DNA from: Kosakonia sp. H02
GTDB lineage: Bacteria; Pseudomonadota; Gammaproteobacteria; Enterobacterales; Enterobacteriaceae
Direction: 5' to 3'
Assembly (NCBI GenBank): GCA_030704225.1
Contig: CP131915.1
Coordinates: 1,302,001 to 1,366,000, forward strand
DNA length: 64,000 nt
Position numbers and translations under genes: made by a program. The notes beneath the pieces are model-generated. The model saw only the letters and a list, made by a program, of their open reading frames with translations, did not search any database and had not been told where the DNA came from. Below are positions 44,996-54,291 of the stretch, in pieces. Position 1 is the first letter of the stretch. Each line of letters begins with the position of its first letter.

Positions 44996-46720
44996 ATGAA
45001 ATTTCTTGGAAAGCTACTACTTGTTGTCGTTATCGTCCTGCTTGTGGTGATTCTGGCAGGCTATTTCCTGCTGCAAACACGCTGGGGCGCGACGCAGGTG
45101 AGCAAATGGGTAAACAACAACAGCGACTACCACCTCACCTTTGAGGCCCTGGATCACCGCTTCTCCTCCCCATCCCATGTGCTGCTGAAAAACGTGAATT
45201 TCGGTCGTAAAGGCCAGCCCGCCACCTTGGTTGCCAAAACAGTTGATATTGGCCTGAGCAGCCGACAAATTACCGACCCGCTGCACACCGACACCATTCT
45301 GTTACAGGACGGTACGCTGAATCTATCCCCAGCCGCTGCGCCGCTGCCCTTTAAGTCTGACCGTCTGCAATTAAGCAATATGGCATTTAACAGCCCGACC
45401 ACCGGCTGGGATCTGAGCGCGCAACGCGTAACCGGCGGCGTTGTGCCGTGGGAGCCTGTCGCAGGGAATGTGATTGGCAGCAAAGCACAGCTTCAAATGA
45501 GTGCCGGATCGTTAACCTTAAACGGCGTTCCCGCCACGAATGTGTTGATTCAGGGCAGTATTGATAAAGATGTAGTCACGCTCACCACTATTGGTGCAGA
45601 TATGGCGCGCGGTTCACTCACTGGCGATGCGCAACGCGGCTCAGATGGCAGTTGGGTGGTGAATAATTTGCGCCTGAATGATATCCGTCTGCAAAGCGAT
45701 AAATCTCTGCTCGATTTCTTCGCGCCGCTGACTACGCTGCCTTCCCTGCAAATCGGCCGGGTGGAAGTGACGGATGCTCGCTTACAGGGGCCAGAGTGGG
45801 CAGTGACAGATCTGGATCTCAGTTTGCGCAACCTGACGCTGGCGAAAGGCGACTGGAAAAGCGAGGACGGCAGGCTATCGATGAATGCCAGCGAGTTTAT
45901 TTACGGCTCGCTGCATCTGTTTGACCCTATTCTTAACGCGAATTTTTCGCCGCAGGGCATTGCGCTGCAACAGTTCACTTCACGCTGGGAAAACGGCATG
46001 GTGCGCACCTCCGGTAACTGGTACCGCACAGGCAATGCGCTGGTACTGGATGACACTGCATTCGCCGGGCTGGAATATACCCTGCCTGATAACTGGAAAC
46101 AGTTATGGATGGATGAATTGCCGACCTGGCTCAACAGCCTGGTATTGAAAAAATTCAGCGCCAGCCGCAACTTGGTGATTGATATCGATCCCACGTTCCC
46201 GTGGCAGCTCACCGCGCTGGATGGTTACGGCGACAACCTGCAACTAGTGCGCGAACGCAAATGGGGCGTCTGGGGTGGCTCCGCAAAACTGAATGCCGCA
46301 GCCGCAACGTTTAACCGGGTGGATGTACGCCGCCCGTCGCTGGCGCTTAATGCCAACAGCAGTGTGGTCAACATTACCGAGCTGAGTGCCTTTACCGGCC
46401 AGGGCTTGCTGGAAGCCAGGGCCGTGGTTGCACAAACGCCGGATCGCGGCGTAAATCTCAGCCTCAACGGACGTGGCGTGCCGGTAAATGTATTGCAAGA
46501 GTGGGGCTGGCCTGCGTTACCGATCGGCGGTAACGGCAATCTGCAATTAACCGCCAGCGGCACTGTACGCGCCGATGCGCCGTTAAAACCGTCGGTAAAC
46601 GGCGAGTTACAGGTTATAAATGCGCAAAAACAGCAGGTTAAGCAGAGCATGCACGGTGGCGTAGTCTCCGGCGGCGTGGTTGCGCCACCAGCAGAAACAC
46701 CAGTGCAAGCGGCACCATAA
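44996..46720 (+). CDS. yicH: AsmA family protein YicH
   Basis: A 574-residue protein with one N-terminal membrane anchor (LLLVVVIVLLVVILAGYFLL) and a long periplasmic beta-rich part. AsmA-like proteins span toward the outer membrane and are implicated in phospholipid transport and membrane homeostasis; the specific role of YicH is not settled. The start at 44996 follows GGAAGATC. The C-terminal tail (VSGGVVAPPAETPVQAAP) is low-complexity. Convergent with yicI across a REP element. Confidence 0.93.
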   Translation: MKFLGKLLLVVVIVLLVVILAGYFLLQTRWGATQVSKWVNNNSDYHLTFEALDHRFSSPSHVLLKNVNFGRKGQPATLVAKTVDIGLSSRQITDPLHTDTILLQDGTLNLSPAAAPLPFKSDRLQLSNMAFNSPTTGWDLSAQRVTGGVVPWEPVAGNVIGSKAQLQMSAGSLTLNGVPATNVLIQGSIDKDVVTLTTIGADMARGSLTGDAQRGSDGSWVVNNLRLNDIRLQSDKSLLDFFAPLTTLPSLQIGRVEVTDARLQGPEWAVTDLDLSLRNLTLAKGDWKSEDGRLSMNASEFIYGSLHLFDPILNANFSPQGIALQQFTSRWENGMVRTSGNWYRTGNALVLDDTAFAGLEYTLPDNWKQLWMDELPTWLNSLVLKKFSASRNLVIDIDPTFPWQLTALDGYGDNLQLVRERKWGVWGGSAKLNAAAATFNRVDVRRPSLALNANSSVVNITELSAFTGQGLLEARAVVAQTPDRGVNLSLNGRGVPVNVLQEWGWPALPIGGNGNLQLTASGTVRADAPLKPSVNGELQVINAQKQQVKQSMHGGVVSGGVVAPPAETPVQAAP

Positions 46721-46729
46721 ACCCATTTT

Positions 46730-46781
46730 GCCGGATGGCGCTAACGATTCCCAGGCCCGGTAACCGTTAGCGCCACCGGGC
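46730..46781. repeat. REP-type palindrome between yicH and yicI
   Basis: GCCGGATGGCGCTAACG on the left pairs with CGTTAGCGCCACCGGGC on the right, a long imperfect stem in a convergent gap. The outer arm resembles the element at 25241. Confidence 0.7.
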
Positions 46782-46791
46782 GATTCTCTTC

Positions 46792-49110
46792 TCAAAGTAT
46801 TATGCGAACCTCCCCGCCCTGCGGCGCGATCACCACACCGAGTTCGCTACCAGTCTGCGTTGCGCCCTCCACGCGAGTGATTTGCGCGATATTACGCAAG
46901 CAAAGCGTCCAGTTTTTGCCTTCACCCTCAGCCCGAACGGTTATCACCCCTCCTTCGCGTTTCGCCCGCAGACGGAAGACAATCGCACCGCTGGCATCGG
47001 GGATTTCGCTCAATGCTTCGCGCCCGTCATCCAGCTCAAATAGCTGGAATGCAGTATTTTGATGCCAGGCATAATCCGGTCGTTGTTCGTTATTGCCCAG
47101 CGCCAGCAGGGTATTGTCACGAACATAAACTGGCAGGCTCATAAAGCCGTGACGCTGCTTATGCCAGCGGCTGCCGTTAAGCGTGTCGTTATGCCAGAGG
47201 TGTGTCCAGCGCCCTTCCGGCAAGTAAAATTGCACATCCCCCACTTCGCTGAACACCGGTGCGATTAGCAGCGCATCGCCGAGCATATACTGGCGGTCGA
47301 GGTAATCGCAGGCCGGATCGTCCGGGAAAGCCAGCATCATGGCACGCATCATCGGTAAGCCGTACTCGCTTGCCAGCGCGGCCTGGCGATAAAGATAAGG
47401 CATCAGGCGGCATTTTAACTGGGTGAAATGGCGCACCACATCGCAGGACTCTTCATCGTAGGCCCACGGCACGCGGTAAGATTTGCTGCCGTGCAGGCGG
47501 CTGTGGCTGGAAAGCAGACCAAATGCGCACCAGCGTTTATAGACATGTGCGGGGGCGGTGTTTTCGAAACCGCCAATGTCGTGGCTCCAGAAACCAAAAC
47601 CAGAGAGGCCAATGGACAACCCGCCGCGCAGGCTTTCCGCCATCGATTCATAATTGGCGTAGCAGTCGCCGCCCCAGTGCACCGGAAATTGCTGCGCCCC
47701 AACGGAGGCCGAGCGGGCAAAAAGTACTGCTTCCTGCTCGCCAACGGTCTCTTTCAGCACGTTCCACACCAGCTCGTTATAGATGTAAGCATAGTGGTTG
47801 TGCATTTTTTGCGGGCAAGCGCCGTTATGCCATACCACATCCGTTGGGATGCGCTCACCAAAGTCTGTTTTGAAGCAGTCCACGCCCATTGCCACCAGGC
47901 CTTTGAGTTTATCGGCATACCACTGGCAGGCTTCCGGGTTGGTGAAGTCATAAATTGCCAGCCCCGGTTGCCACTTATCCCACTGCCACAGCGAACCATC
48001 CGCGCGTTTTAGCAGATAACCTTTCTCTTTTAGCTCACGGAATACGGGCGATTTTTGGCCGATATAGGGGTTAATCCAGACGCAGATTTTCAGCCCGCGC
48101 GCTTTCAGGCGTTTGATCATCCCTCCCGGGTCCGGGAAGGTCACCGGGTCCCATTCGAAATCACACCACTGGAAGGCTTTCATCCAGAAACAGTCGAAGT
48201 GGAAAACATGCAGCGGTAACTGCCGCTCAGCCATGCCATCGATAAAGCTGTTAACGGTTGTTTCGTCGTAGTTGGTGGTAAATGAGGTGGTGAGCCACAG
48301 GCCAAATGACCACGCAGGCGGCAGTGCCGGCCGACCAGTGAAGCGGGTATAGCGGTTCAGCACGTCCTGCGGTGTCGGGCCGTCGATAACGAAGTATTCC
48401 AGGTGCTCCCCTTCAACGCTGAATTGCACTTTGGAGACTTTCTCCGAACCGATTTCAAACTCCACCGCTTCCGGGTGATTCACCAGTACGCCGTAGCCGC
48501 GATTAGTGAGGTAGAACGGGATGTTTTTATAGGATTGCTCAGTGCTGGTGCCGCCGTCGCGGTTCCAGGTTTCTACTGACTGACCGTTGCGCACCAGCGC
48601 GGTAAAGCGTTCACCGAGGCCATAAACCGTTTCGCCAACGCCCAGATCCAGCCGCTCAAAAATAGAGTTGCGCCCGCTGTTACTGTCCTGCACGTAACCG
48701 TTATTTTTAAGCTGGCTACCGGTAATACGTTCGCCATTGCGAAAAAAATCGAGTGCCCAATTTTCGCCTTTACCAACACGAACCGTTAACGCACCGCTTT
48801 GTAGCTCGGCAAACTCATTGGTGTTGCGTATCTCAACAGGAACGTTTGGCGCAATGTTGAGCGGGAAGTGCGGCCCTTTGTCCACTTCGCCCTGAAAGTG
48901 CTCAATACGCACACCGATAATTCCTTCGTGTGGGGAAAAAAAGCGCAACGTAAACAAAGGTGTATCCAGTTGCCAGGTACGCTCGCGCACATCGCGCGGC
49001 GCGGCATACACCACCATCTCATTGCCTTGCTGTTCGACATCGAACACCTGGACAGGCTGGATTAATGTCAGACCAGGCTGGATAAGCCAGTTACCATCAC
49101 TGATTTTCAT
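46792..49110 (-). CDS. yicI: Alpha-xylosidase YicI (GH31)
   Basis: A 772-residue cytoplasmic family 31 glycosidase that releases alpha-D-xylose from isoprimeverose and related xyloglucan oligosaccharides. The nucleophile aspartate is in VDCFKTDFGERIPTDV and the acid/base in HWGGDCYANYESMAES, both at the positions of E. coli YicI, whose length it shares. ATG 49110 (MKISDGNWLIQ) with AGGAGCAACG upstream is the start. Ten bases after yicJ, so transport and cleavage are co-expressed. Confidence 0.97.
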   Translation of the reverse strand: MKISDGNWLIQPGLTLIQPVQVFDVEQQGNEMVVYAAPRDVRERTWQLDTPLFTLRFFSPHEGIIGVRIEHFQGEVDKGPHFPLNIAPNVPVEIRNTNEFAELQSGALTVRVGKGENWALDFFRNGERITGSQLKNNGYVQDSNSGRNSIFERLDLGVGETVYGLGERFTALVRNGQSVETWNRDGGTSTEQSYKNIPFYLTNRGYGVLVNHPEAVEFEIGSEKVSKVQFSVEGEHLEYFVIDGPTPQDVLNRYTRFTGRPALPPAWSFGLWLTTSFTTNYDETTVNSFIDGMAERQLPLHVFHFDCFWMKAFQWCDFEWDPVTFPDPGGMIKRLKARGLKICVWINPYIGQKSPVFRELKEKGYLLKRADGSLWQWDKWQPGLAIYDFTNPEACQWYADKLKGLVAMGVDCFKTDFGERIPTDVVWHNGACPQKMHNHYAYIYNELVWNVLKETVGEQEAVLFARSASVGAQQFPVHWGGDCYANYESMAESLRGGLSIGLSGFGFWSHDIGGFENTAPAHVYKRWCAFGLLSSHSRLHGSKSYRVPWAYDEESCDVVRHFTQLKCRLMPYLYRQAALASEYGLPMMRAMMLAFPDDPACDYLDRQYMLGDALLIAPVFSEVGDVQFYLPEGRWTHLWHNDTLNGSRWHKQRHGFMSLPVYVRDNTLLALGNNEQRPDYAWHQNTAFQLFELDDGREALSEIPDASGAIVFRLRAKREGGVITVRAEGEGKNWTLCLRNIAQITRVEGATQTGSELGVVIAPQGGEVRIIL

Positions 49111-49120
49111 GCGTTGCTCC

Positions 49121-50512
49121 TTACAGTAACTCTTCCCGGGTTGAAACGTCGCCGAACCGCTGTTGGCTGCGATGCTCACCACGCGCCAGTTGCGCCATGA
49201 TGGATTTCAGGAACGGGGTTTTCAGGGCGTAGTAGCGTTTAGCGATTATGGCGCTCAGCAAATAACAGGCCGCCGGAACCAGAGTGAACAGCGCGATGAT
49301 AATGCTGATGGTGGTGCTGTTCTGGCTTTGTGCCGCGGCATTGTAACCGCCGCCCGCCAGCGCCCAACCTATCAACGCGCCACCAAGCGCCAGGCCGAGT
49401 TTCAGCACGAACAGCGTGCCGGCAAAGCTGATGCCGGTCAGGCGCTTACCGTTGCACCATTCGCCGTAATCGACGGTGTCGGACATCATTACCCACTGGA
49501 TCGGGGTAACAAGTTGGTGCAACACGCCGATGACAAAGATAAAGGCGAACATGGTGATGCTGGCCTGAATCGGGATAAAGAACATGGCAATGCTCAGCAC
49601 GGTGAGCGCGGCGTTAGTCCACCAGAAGATGGTGACTTTGCATTTCCAGTCGGTAAGTGGCTTGGCCATTGCGCTACCGATCAGGTTGCCGACGCAGTAA
49701 GTGGTGAGGAAGGCAGTAAAGATGGCGGCATCGCCCATTATCCAGGTGACGTAATACATCATCGCGCCGCCGCGCACGCAAACCGCCAGGATATTAAGGA
49801 TGGTCAGCATACCGACGATGCGCCACTGGTCGTTTTGCCAGATATCGCGAAGGTCTTCGCGCATGGCCGTTGTGCTCGGTGGAGCCTGAATACGCTCTTT
49901 GGTGGTGAAGAAGCAGAAAGCCAGCATCATAAAAGCGACAACGGAGAGCACCGCAATACCGCCCTGAAAGCCGACAATTTTGTCTTCACCACCGATAAGT
50001 CTTACCAGCGGCATCATTAGCACGGTTGAGAGCATGCCGCCTGCGGTTGCCAGTACGAAGCGCCAGGATTGCAGCGAGATACGTTGTTGTGGGTCATTGG
50101 TAATGACGCCGCCGAGAGCGCAATACGGAATGTTGACCACGGTGTAAAGCAGGGTGAGTAACGTGTAGGTTACAGCGGCATAGAGCATTTTGCCGCTGAG
50201 GCTAAGATCCGGTGTGCTGTAGGCAAGTACGCAGACTATGCCAAACGGCAACGCACCAAAAATAATCCACGGGCGAAATTTACCCCAGCGGCTGCGGGTG
50301 CGGTCGGCAAGCAGCCCCATGCAAGGGTCGGAAATGGCATCTAACGCGCGCGCCAGAAGAAACATGGTGCCGACAAATCCGGCGGGGATGCCGAAGATAT
50401 CGGTGTAGAAAAACATCATGTACAGCATTACGTTATCAAAGACGATATGGCTGGCGGCATCGCCCATTCCGTAGCCAATCTTTTCTTTCACAGAAATAAT
50501 CTGACTGTCCAT
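49121..50512 (-). CDS. yicJ: Glycoside-pentoside-hexuronide family symporter YicJ
   Basis: A 463-residue inner-membrane cation:sugar symporter of the GPH family (relatives MelB, XynT) with about 12 membrane segments. Signatures are KIGYGMGDAASHIVFD, ARALDAISDPCMGLLADRT and RWGKFRPWI. Coupled to yicI, so the likely cargo is an alpha-xyloside such as isoprimeverose. First gene of yicJ-yicI, whose promoter should be in the 288 bases up to selC. Confidence 0.95.
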   Translation of the reverse strand: MDSQIISVKEKIGYGMGDAASHIVFDNVMLYMMFFYTDIFGIPAGFVGTMFLLARALDAISDPCMGLLADRTRSRWGKFRPWIIFGALPFGIVCVLAYSTPDLSLSGKMLYAAVTYTLLTLLYTVVNIPYCALGGVITNDPQQRISLQSWRFVLATAGGMLSTVLMMPLVRLIGGEDKIVGFQGGIAVLSVVAFMMLAFCFFTTKERIQAPPSTTAMREDLRDIWQNDQWRIVGMLTILNILAVCVRGGAMMYYVTWIMGDAAIFTAFLTTYCVGNLIGSAMAKPLTDWKCKVTIFWWTNAALTVLSIAMFFIPIQASITMFAFIFVIGVLHQLVTPIQWVMMSDTVDYGEWCNGKRLTGISFAGTLFVLKLGLALGGALIGWALAGGGYNAAAQSQNSTTISIIIALFTLVPAACYLLSAIIAKRYYALKTPFLKSIMAQLARGEHRSQQRFGDVSTREELL

Positions 50513-50763
50513 TTTTGTTTCCTTAACGCCTGAAAAATAGGCTGATAGCGGTTTCAGACGTTGTAAACGATCGCTTTACAGGCGGGTATTGCGATTTCTG
50601 GTTATCAAATTACGTTTATTCTTTTCTGTGATCGTGATTCCTTTAAGGTATGCAAAATGCTAAGCAATGGAAAAGATAGAGATTTATCTTAAACAAACAG
50701 AGAAAGCAGAAGCACAATGAGAAAATTTATGGTGGGGGGATGTGGTAAATGTCTGAAAGTAGC

Positions 50764-50769
50764 TATAAT
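50764..50769 (+). promoter_or_regulatory. -10 element of the selC promoter
   Basis: TATAAT followed by the GC-rich discriminator GCGCCCCGCC, about 31 bases before mature selC, fits a stringently controlled stable-RNA promoter. The -35 is poor (TGTGGT at 17 bases). Confidence 0.55.
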
Positions 50770-50800
50770 GCGCCCCGCCTCCATGTAGCAATGCAGGCGC

Positions 50801-50895
50801 GGAAGATCGTCATCTCCGGTGAGGTGGCTGGACTTCAAATCCAGTTGGGGCCGCCAGCGGTCCCGGGCAGGTTCGACTCCTGTGATCTTCCGCCA
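50801..50895 (+). tRNA. selC: Selenocysteine tRNA (anticodon TCA)
   Basis: A 95-base tRNA-Sec running from GGAAGATCG to CGATCTTCC-pairing 3' end with encoded CCA. It shows the 8-base acceptor stem, the anticodon in GGACTTCAAATCC, the long variable arm and the T-arm GGTTCGACTCC; nearly identical to E. coli selC. It decodes UGA for selenoprotein synthesis. Its 3' end is a well-known integration site for genomic islands, and an integrase gene follows. Confidence 0.98.
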
Positions 50896-51007
50896 ATTTG
50901 CCTCTCCTGAACTCCACTGTCTCAAGTAAATCCCCTATAATACCCGAAATTACTGCTAATTATGTTCTCCCGAGGTCAACTGTCTCTACCAGAATCAAGT
51001 GCATTCT

Positions 51008-51056
51008 GGGGGCATAATGGGGGGCATGATTTATAGCCCCATTTTGAGATGCCCCC
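51008..51056 (+). repeat. GGGGGCAT motif cluster at the integrase start
   Basis: Two direct copies of GGGGGCAT (51008-51015 and 51020-51027) are followed by an inverted copy ATGCCCCC (51049-51056) ending one base before the likely integrase ATG. The arrangement could be an operator or arm-type recombinase binding site. Confidence 0.5.
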
Positions 51057-51057
51057 A

Positions 51058-52242
51058 ATGAAGCTAACAGTCAGACAAATCGACACAGCCAAGCCCAAAG
51101 AGAAGGCGTACAAGCTATCTGATGGTGGAGGCCTCTACCTTGAAGTAACCACCAACGGCTCACGCTATTGGCGTTTAAAGTATCGTTATGCGGGTAAAGA
51201 AAAGCGCCTTGCTTTCGGCGTTTATCCTGAGGTTTCTCTCGCTCAAGCCCGTGAAAAGCGTGAAGCTGCGAAAAAGTTACTATCTGCTGGAAGCGATCCC
51301 GGAGAGCTAAAGAAAGCAGAGAAAATCGCTCAAAAACTAAACTACGAAAATACCTTCGAGGCTATTGCCCGTGAATGGCACCAGCTGAGAGCGGATCGTT
51401 GGTCATTACGTTATCGCGATGAGATTATTGATACCTTTGAAAAGGATATTTTCCCCTATATCGGTAAGCGTCCCATAGCTGAAATTAAGCCCATGGAATT
51501 GCTGGAAACCCTTCGTCGTATGGAAAAGCGTGGTGCATTAGAAAAGATGCGCAAAGTCAGACAGCGCTGCGGTGAAGTATTCCGTCATGCAATCGTGACC
51601 GGACGCGCTGAATACAATCCTGCACCCGATCTCGCTACAGCCCTCGCAACACCAAAGAAAACACATTTTCCTTTCCTGACTGCCGAAGAGCTTCCTCACT
51701 TTCTTATGGATCTTGCCGGTTACACCGGTAGCGTTATTACCAAGACTGCGACTCAAATCATCATGCTTACAGGGGTACGAACTCAGGAGTTACGTTTTGC
51801 CCGCTGGGAGGATATCAATTTTGAAAAGCGGCTTTGGGAGATCCCTGCTGAAGTGATGAAGATGAAACGACCACACATCGTTCCGATGTCGGATCAGGTT
51901 GTCGAGCTCTTTGAGTCACTTAAGCCTATTACTGGGCTATACCCACTGGTATTCGTCGGACGCAATGATCGAACGAAGCCGATCTCAAAGGAAAGCGTTA
52001 ATCAGGTGATTGAGTTATTGGGATATAAAGGAAGGCTGACGGGGCATGGTTTCCGCCACACGATGAGTACCATCCTCCATGAAGAAGGTTTTAACTCAGC
52101 GTGGATAGAAACGCAGCTAGCACATGTGGATAAGAACGCGATACGTGGGACTTACAACCATGCACAGTATTTGGAGGGACGGAGGGAGATGATGCAGTGG
52201 TATTCAAACTTTATTAAAGTGAAATGTATATCGATAAAGTAA
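51058..52242 (+). CDS. P4-type tyrosine site-specific integrase
   Basis: A 394-residue tyrosine recombinase with an N-terminal DUF4102 arm-binding domain (MKLTVRQIDTAKPKEKAYKL, GGGLYLEV), a core-binding SAM-like part and a catalytic domain showing the first Arg in GVRTQELRFARW, HGFRHTMSTIL and the tyrosine nucleophile in RGTYNHAQYLEGR. It would insert and excise the island at the 3' end of selC, 162 bases upstream. I prefer ATG 51058 to 51049 because the earlier ATG has no room for a ribosome site. The gene looks intact. Followed by a terminator. Confidence 0.95.
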   Translation: MKLTVRQIDTAKPKEKAYKLSDGGGLYLEVTTNGSRYWRLKYRYAGKEKRLAFGVYPEVSLAQAREKREAAKKLLSAGSDPGELKKAEKIAQKLNYENTFEAIAREWHQLRADRWSLRYRDEIIDTFEKDIFPYIGKRPIAEIKPMELLETLRRMEKRGALEKMRKVRQRCGEVFRHAIVTGRAEYNPAPDLATALATPKKTHFPFLTAEELPHFLMDLAGYTGSVITKTATQIIMLTGVRTQELRFARWEDINFEKRLWEIPAEVMKMKRPHIVPMSDQVVELFESLKPITGLYPLVFVGRNDRTKPISKESVNQVIELLGYKGRLTGHGFRHTMSTILHEEGFNSAWIETQLAHVDKNAIRGTYNHAQYLEGRREMMQWYSNFIKVKCISIK

Positions 52243-52269
52243 TTAAAATATCAGCTTTAATTAATTTTC

Positions 52270-52294
52270 AAGTGGGCATTTTAAGAGCCCACTT
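52270..52294. terminator. Bidirectional terminator between integrase and ABC-3C module
   Basis: AAGTGGGC and GCCCACTT form an 8-base stem with T-rich tracts on both sides, between the converging int and ATPase genes. Confidence 0.8.
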
Positions 52295-52299
52295 TATTT

Positions 52300-54003
52300 T
52301 TATTTTTTGCTTCCAAATTGAATGCCAAGAAGCTTATTCTCAGCTTTATCTCCTCGCAAGGTGAGTACAACTTTTGACCTTAAATCATCCATTTCGAACT
52401 TGGAGAGTGTTTCGGCCATAGCTTGGAAGTTTTCTGTGTTTAACGACGCTATATACTGTTTTCCATTAAATTTCACAGATTCATTTATGAATGCAAACCA
52501 TCTTGAACGCACCCCGGGGTCAATATCAGCAAACAGGCGGTTGTCATGCCACAACATATTCATCGAATGATTTTGACCATACATAAATACTAACCAATCA
52601 AAACATAATATCCTTGCATCATTAATACCATCAGAATCATCTCCTTCTATTTGAATGCTTAAATCATAACGAATTTGATTATCACCGGTATTAACATCTA
52701 AGACTATACCAGCCGGTACTCTCGGATACAATATTTCAGCAAGCTCGGCAAATATTCTATCATATTCTGATAAAGGATTGGTGGAAGTATAATCAACCGC
52801 CAGTCTATCTTGTTCAACTTTTCTTTCTCTTAATTTTTGTGCTTTTTCTTGGAGTTTAGTTGCGAAGTTTAAGTATTCATGCAATCTTGATTTTTCTTCC
52901 TCTAATTCAGCAAGTTGCCTTGCAACGACGGAATATTCATCAAGCGCTTTTTTACCATGCAAAGATTGCAGATTTAGATCTCGAAGCTCTGAAACTTCAG
53001 CAATATTGAACTTGAGAATTTCCAATTCAGAAAGCAGATTTATTTTATCCTTCTCTAATCGTCTTTTTCTATTGAAAGAAAGTGAATTATGAAAATTTTC
53101 AACCGCTTCAAAATGAGCTAATGTTTCTGGTTTGAAAATATTTTGCAAACCAGAATATAAATCAAGCAAATCTTCTCTTGATATATCTGGATGTTCTAAA
53201 AGAGTTTTATCAATATTACTTATTCTAAATTCAATAATGTTTTTATTTTTTTCTAACTCTCGCACTTTCTTTGTTAATATATTTGTTTCTTCTTCTATAG
53301 CTCGATATTTTTCATGAATCTGGAATTCATCTAGCTCATCTTTTAATTTCGGAATGACACGTTCAAGCCACTCATAACGAACTTTGGGCTGAGAACCAGC
53401 TCTAAACATATCTTTTAATATATCGTCGTTCTGCCAATTTTTTAAAGATTGACTAACCTTGTCTAATTCATGCTTATTATTTCTTTTAGACAAAATTAAG
53501 GTATGATCAATACCTAATAAAAATGCCGTTCGGAGTAAAGCTTCAAAATCAGGCTCTTTAGTTGTGCGAACTGGGCTAATGCAGTCATCCCTTGTATACC
53601 GTGTAAACCGCTTAAATAATGATCTAAAGCTTAAATAAGGAATGTTATCATTTAAGTTAAATATGCCAGATTTATCCAATAACTCTTTGTATGCCTTTAA
53701 AGAAATAGGCTGATCGTTTAATATTATTTTTTTCCCATTACCTGTTCTCGAAACTAAGTATTCAGTCCCGTCGTGTGAAAAAATTAATGTAAACCACCAA
53801 TCAGGAACAGCAGAGGATAATTTTTTATCAGCATTTGCTCCTAAACAATGCTGTATAAGGCCAAGTACTAACGTTTTGCCAACGCCATTACTACTCCCTT
53901 CTTTTTCAGTTGAACTATCCCCTATTATTAGAGTTAATCCAGATTCATTGAAATATACAGGGTGAAAAGTTGGTTGATCGCAAGTTAAGCGGATTAGTTT
54001 CAT
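52300..54003 (-). CDS. SMC-like ABC ATPase (DUF2326 type), ABC-three-component system
   Basis: A 567-residue protein. The N-terminus folds as half of an ABC ATPase: LTLIIGDSS, then Walker A SSNGVGKTLVLGL around residues 37-49 (Lys43). A long charged coiled coil runs from about 190 to 430, and the C-terminal part has RILCFDWLVFMYGQ and MLWHDNRLF (about 482-491), the place of Walker B/H-loop in DUF2326 proteins. This layout resembles RecN/SMC proteins. It is the third gene of a three-gene unit with a small middle protein and an endonuclease-like protein, the arrangement named ABC-3C in comparative-genomic work on conflict systems. AT-rich relative to both flanks, so acquired. Target and trigger are unknown. 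Confidence 0.8.
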   Translation of the reverse strand: MKLIRLTCDQPTFHPVYFNESGLTLIIGDSSTEKEGSSNGVGKTLVLGLIQHCLGANADKKLSSAVPDWWFTLIFSHDGTEYLVSRTGNGKKIILNDQPISLKAYKELLDKSGIFNLNDNIPYLSFRSLFKRFTRYTRDDCISPVRTTKEPDFEALLRTAFLLGIDHTLILSKRNNKHELDKVSQSLKNWQNDDILKDMFRAGSQPKVRYEWLERVIPKLKDELDEFQIHEKYRAIEEETNILTKKVRELEKNKNIIEFRISNIDKTLLEHPDISREDLLDLYSGLQNIFKPETLAHFEAVENFHNSLSFNRKRRLEKDKINLLSELEILKFNIAEVSELRDLNLQSLHGKKALDEYSVVARQLAELEEEKSRLHEYLNFATKLQEKAQKLRERKVEQDRLAVDYTSTNPLSEYDRIFAELAEILYPRVPAGIVLDVNTGDNQIRYDLSIQIEGDDSDGINDARILCFDWLVFMYGQNHSMNMLWHDNRLFADIDPGVRSRWFAFINESVKFNGKQYIASLNTENFQAMAETLSKFEMDDLRSKVVLTLRGDKAENKLLGIQFGSKK

Positions 54004-54018
54004 TAAACTTCTCTTCTA

Positions 54019-54291
54019 CTATAGTTCATTATCATTGCAAACTTCCAAAGTTAATCTGCCTTCTTCATCAACAATTATCTGCTTGATGCAAAATAGAATA
54101 TCTAGAGCGAATATAAATTGTGTAAATGATGGAGTTATCAGCTCTGTGGATTTTTTTTGTTCAATTTTCGACCAGAGCTCATCGACAGATAGTGGTTCAT
54201 CTATAATTGTCCGGATGTAACCAGCAATTGCTACTAAAGAATTGCTAAATCTAATATGTTTATGTGGCAGAAGCATTGTTTGGATGTTCAT
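54019..54291 (-). CDS. Small middle component of the ABC-three-component module
   Basis: About 90 residues, centred on MLLPHKHIRFSNSLVAIAGY and IDEPLSVDELWSKI, which I recognise as resembling the ABC-3C middle-component family (often beginning MLLPNKH). It probably bridges the ATPase and the effector. The start is uncertain: ATG 54291 or 54276, both inside the end of the upstream gene; coupling to that gene is likely since no good ribosome site is seen. 15 bases separate it from the ATPase gene. Confidence 0.65.
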   Translation of the reverse strand: MNIQTMLLPHKHIRFSNSLVAIAGYIRTIIDEPLSVDELWSKIEQKKSTELITPSFTQFIFALDILFCIKQIIVDEEGRLTLEVCNDNEL

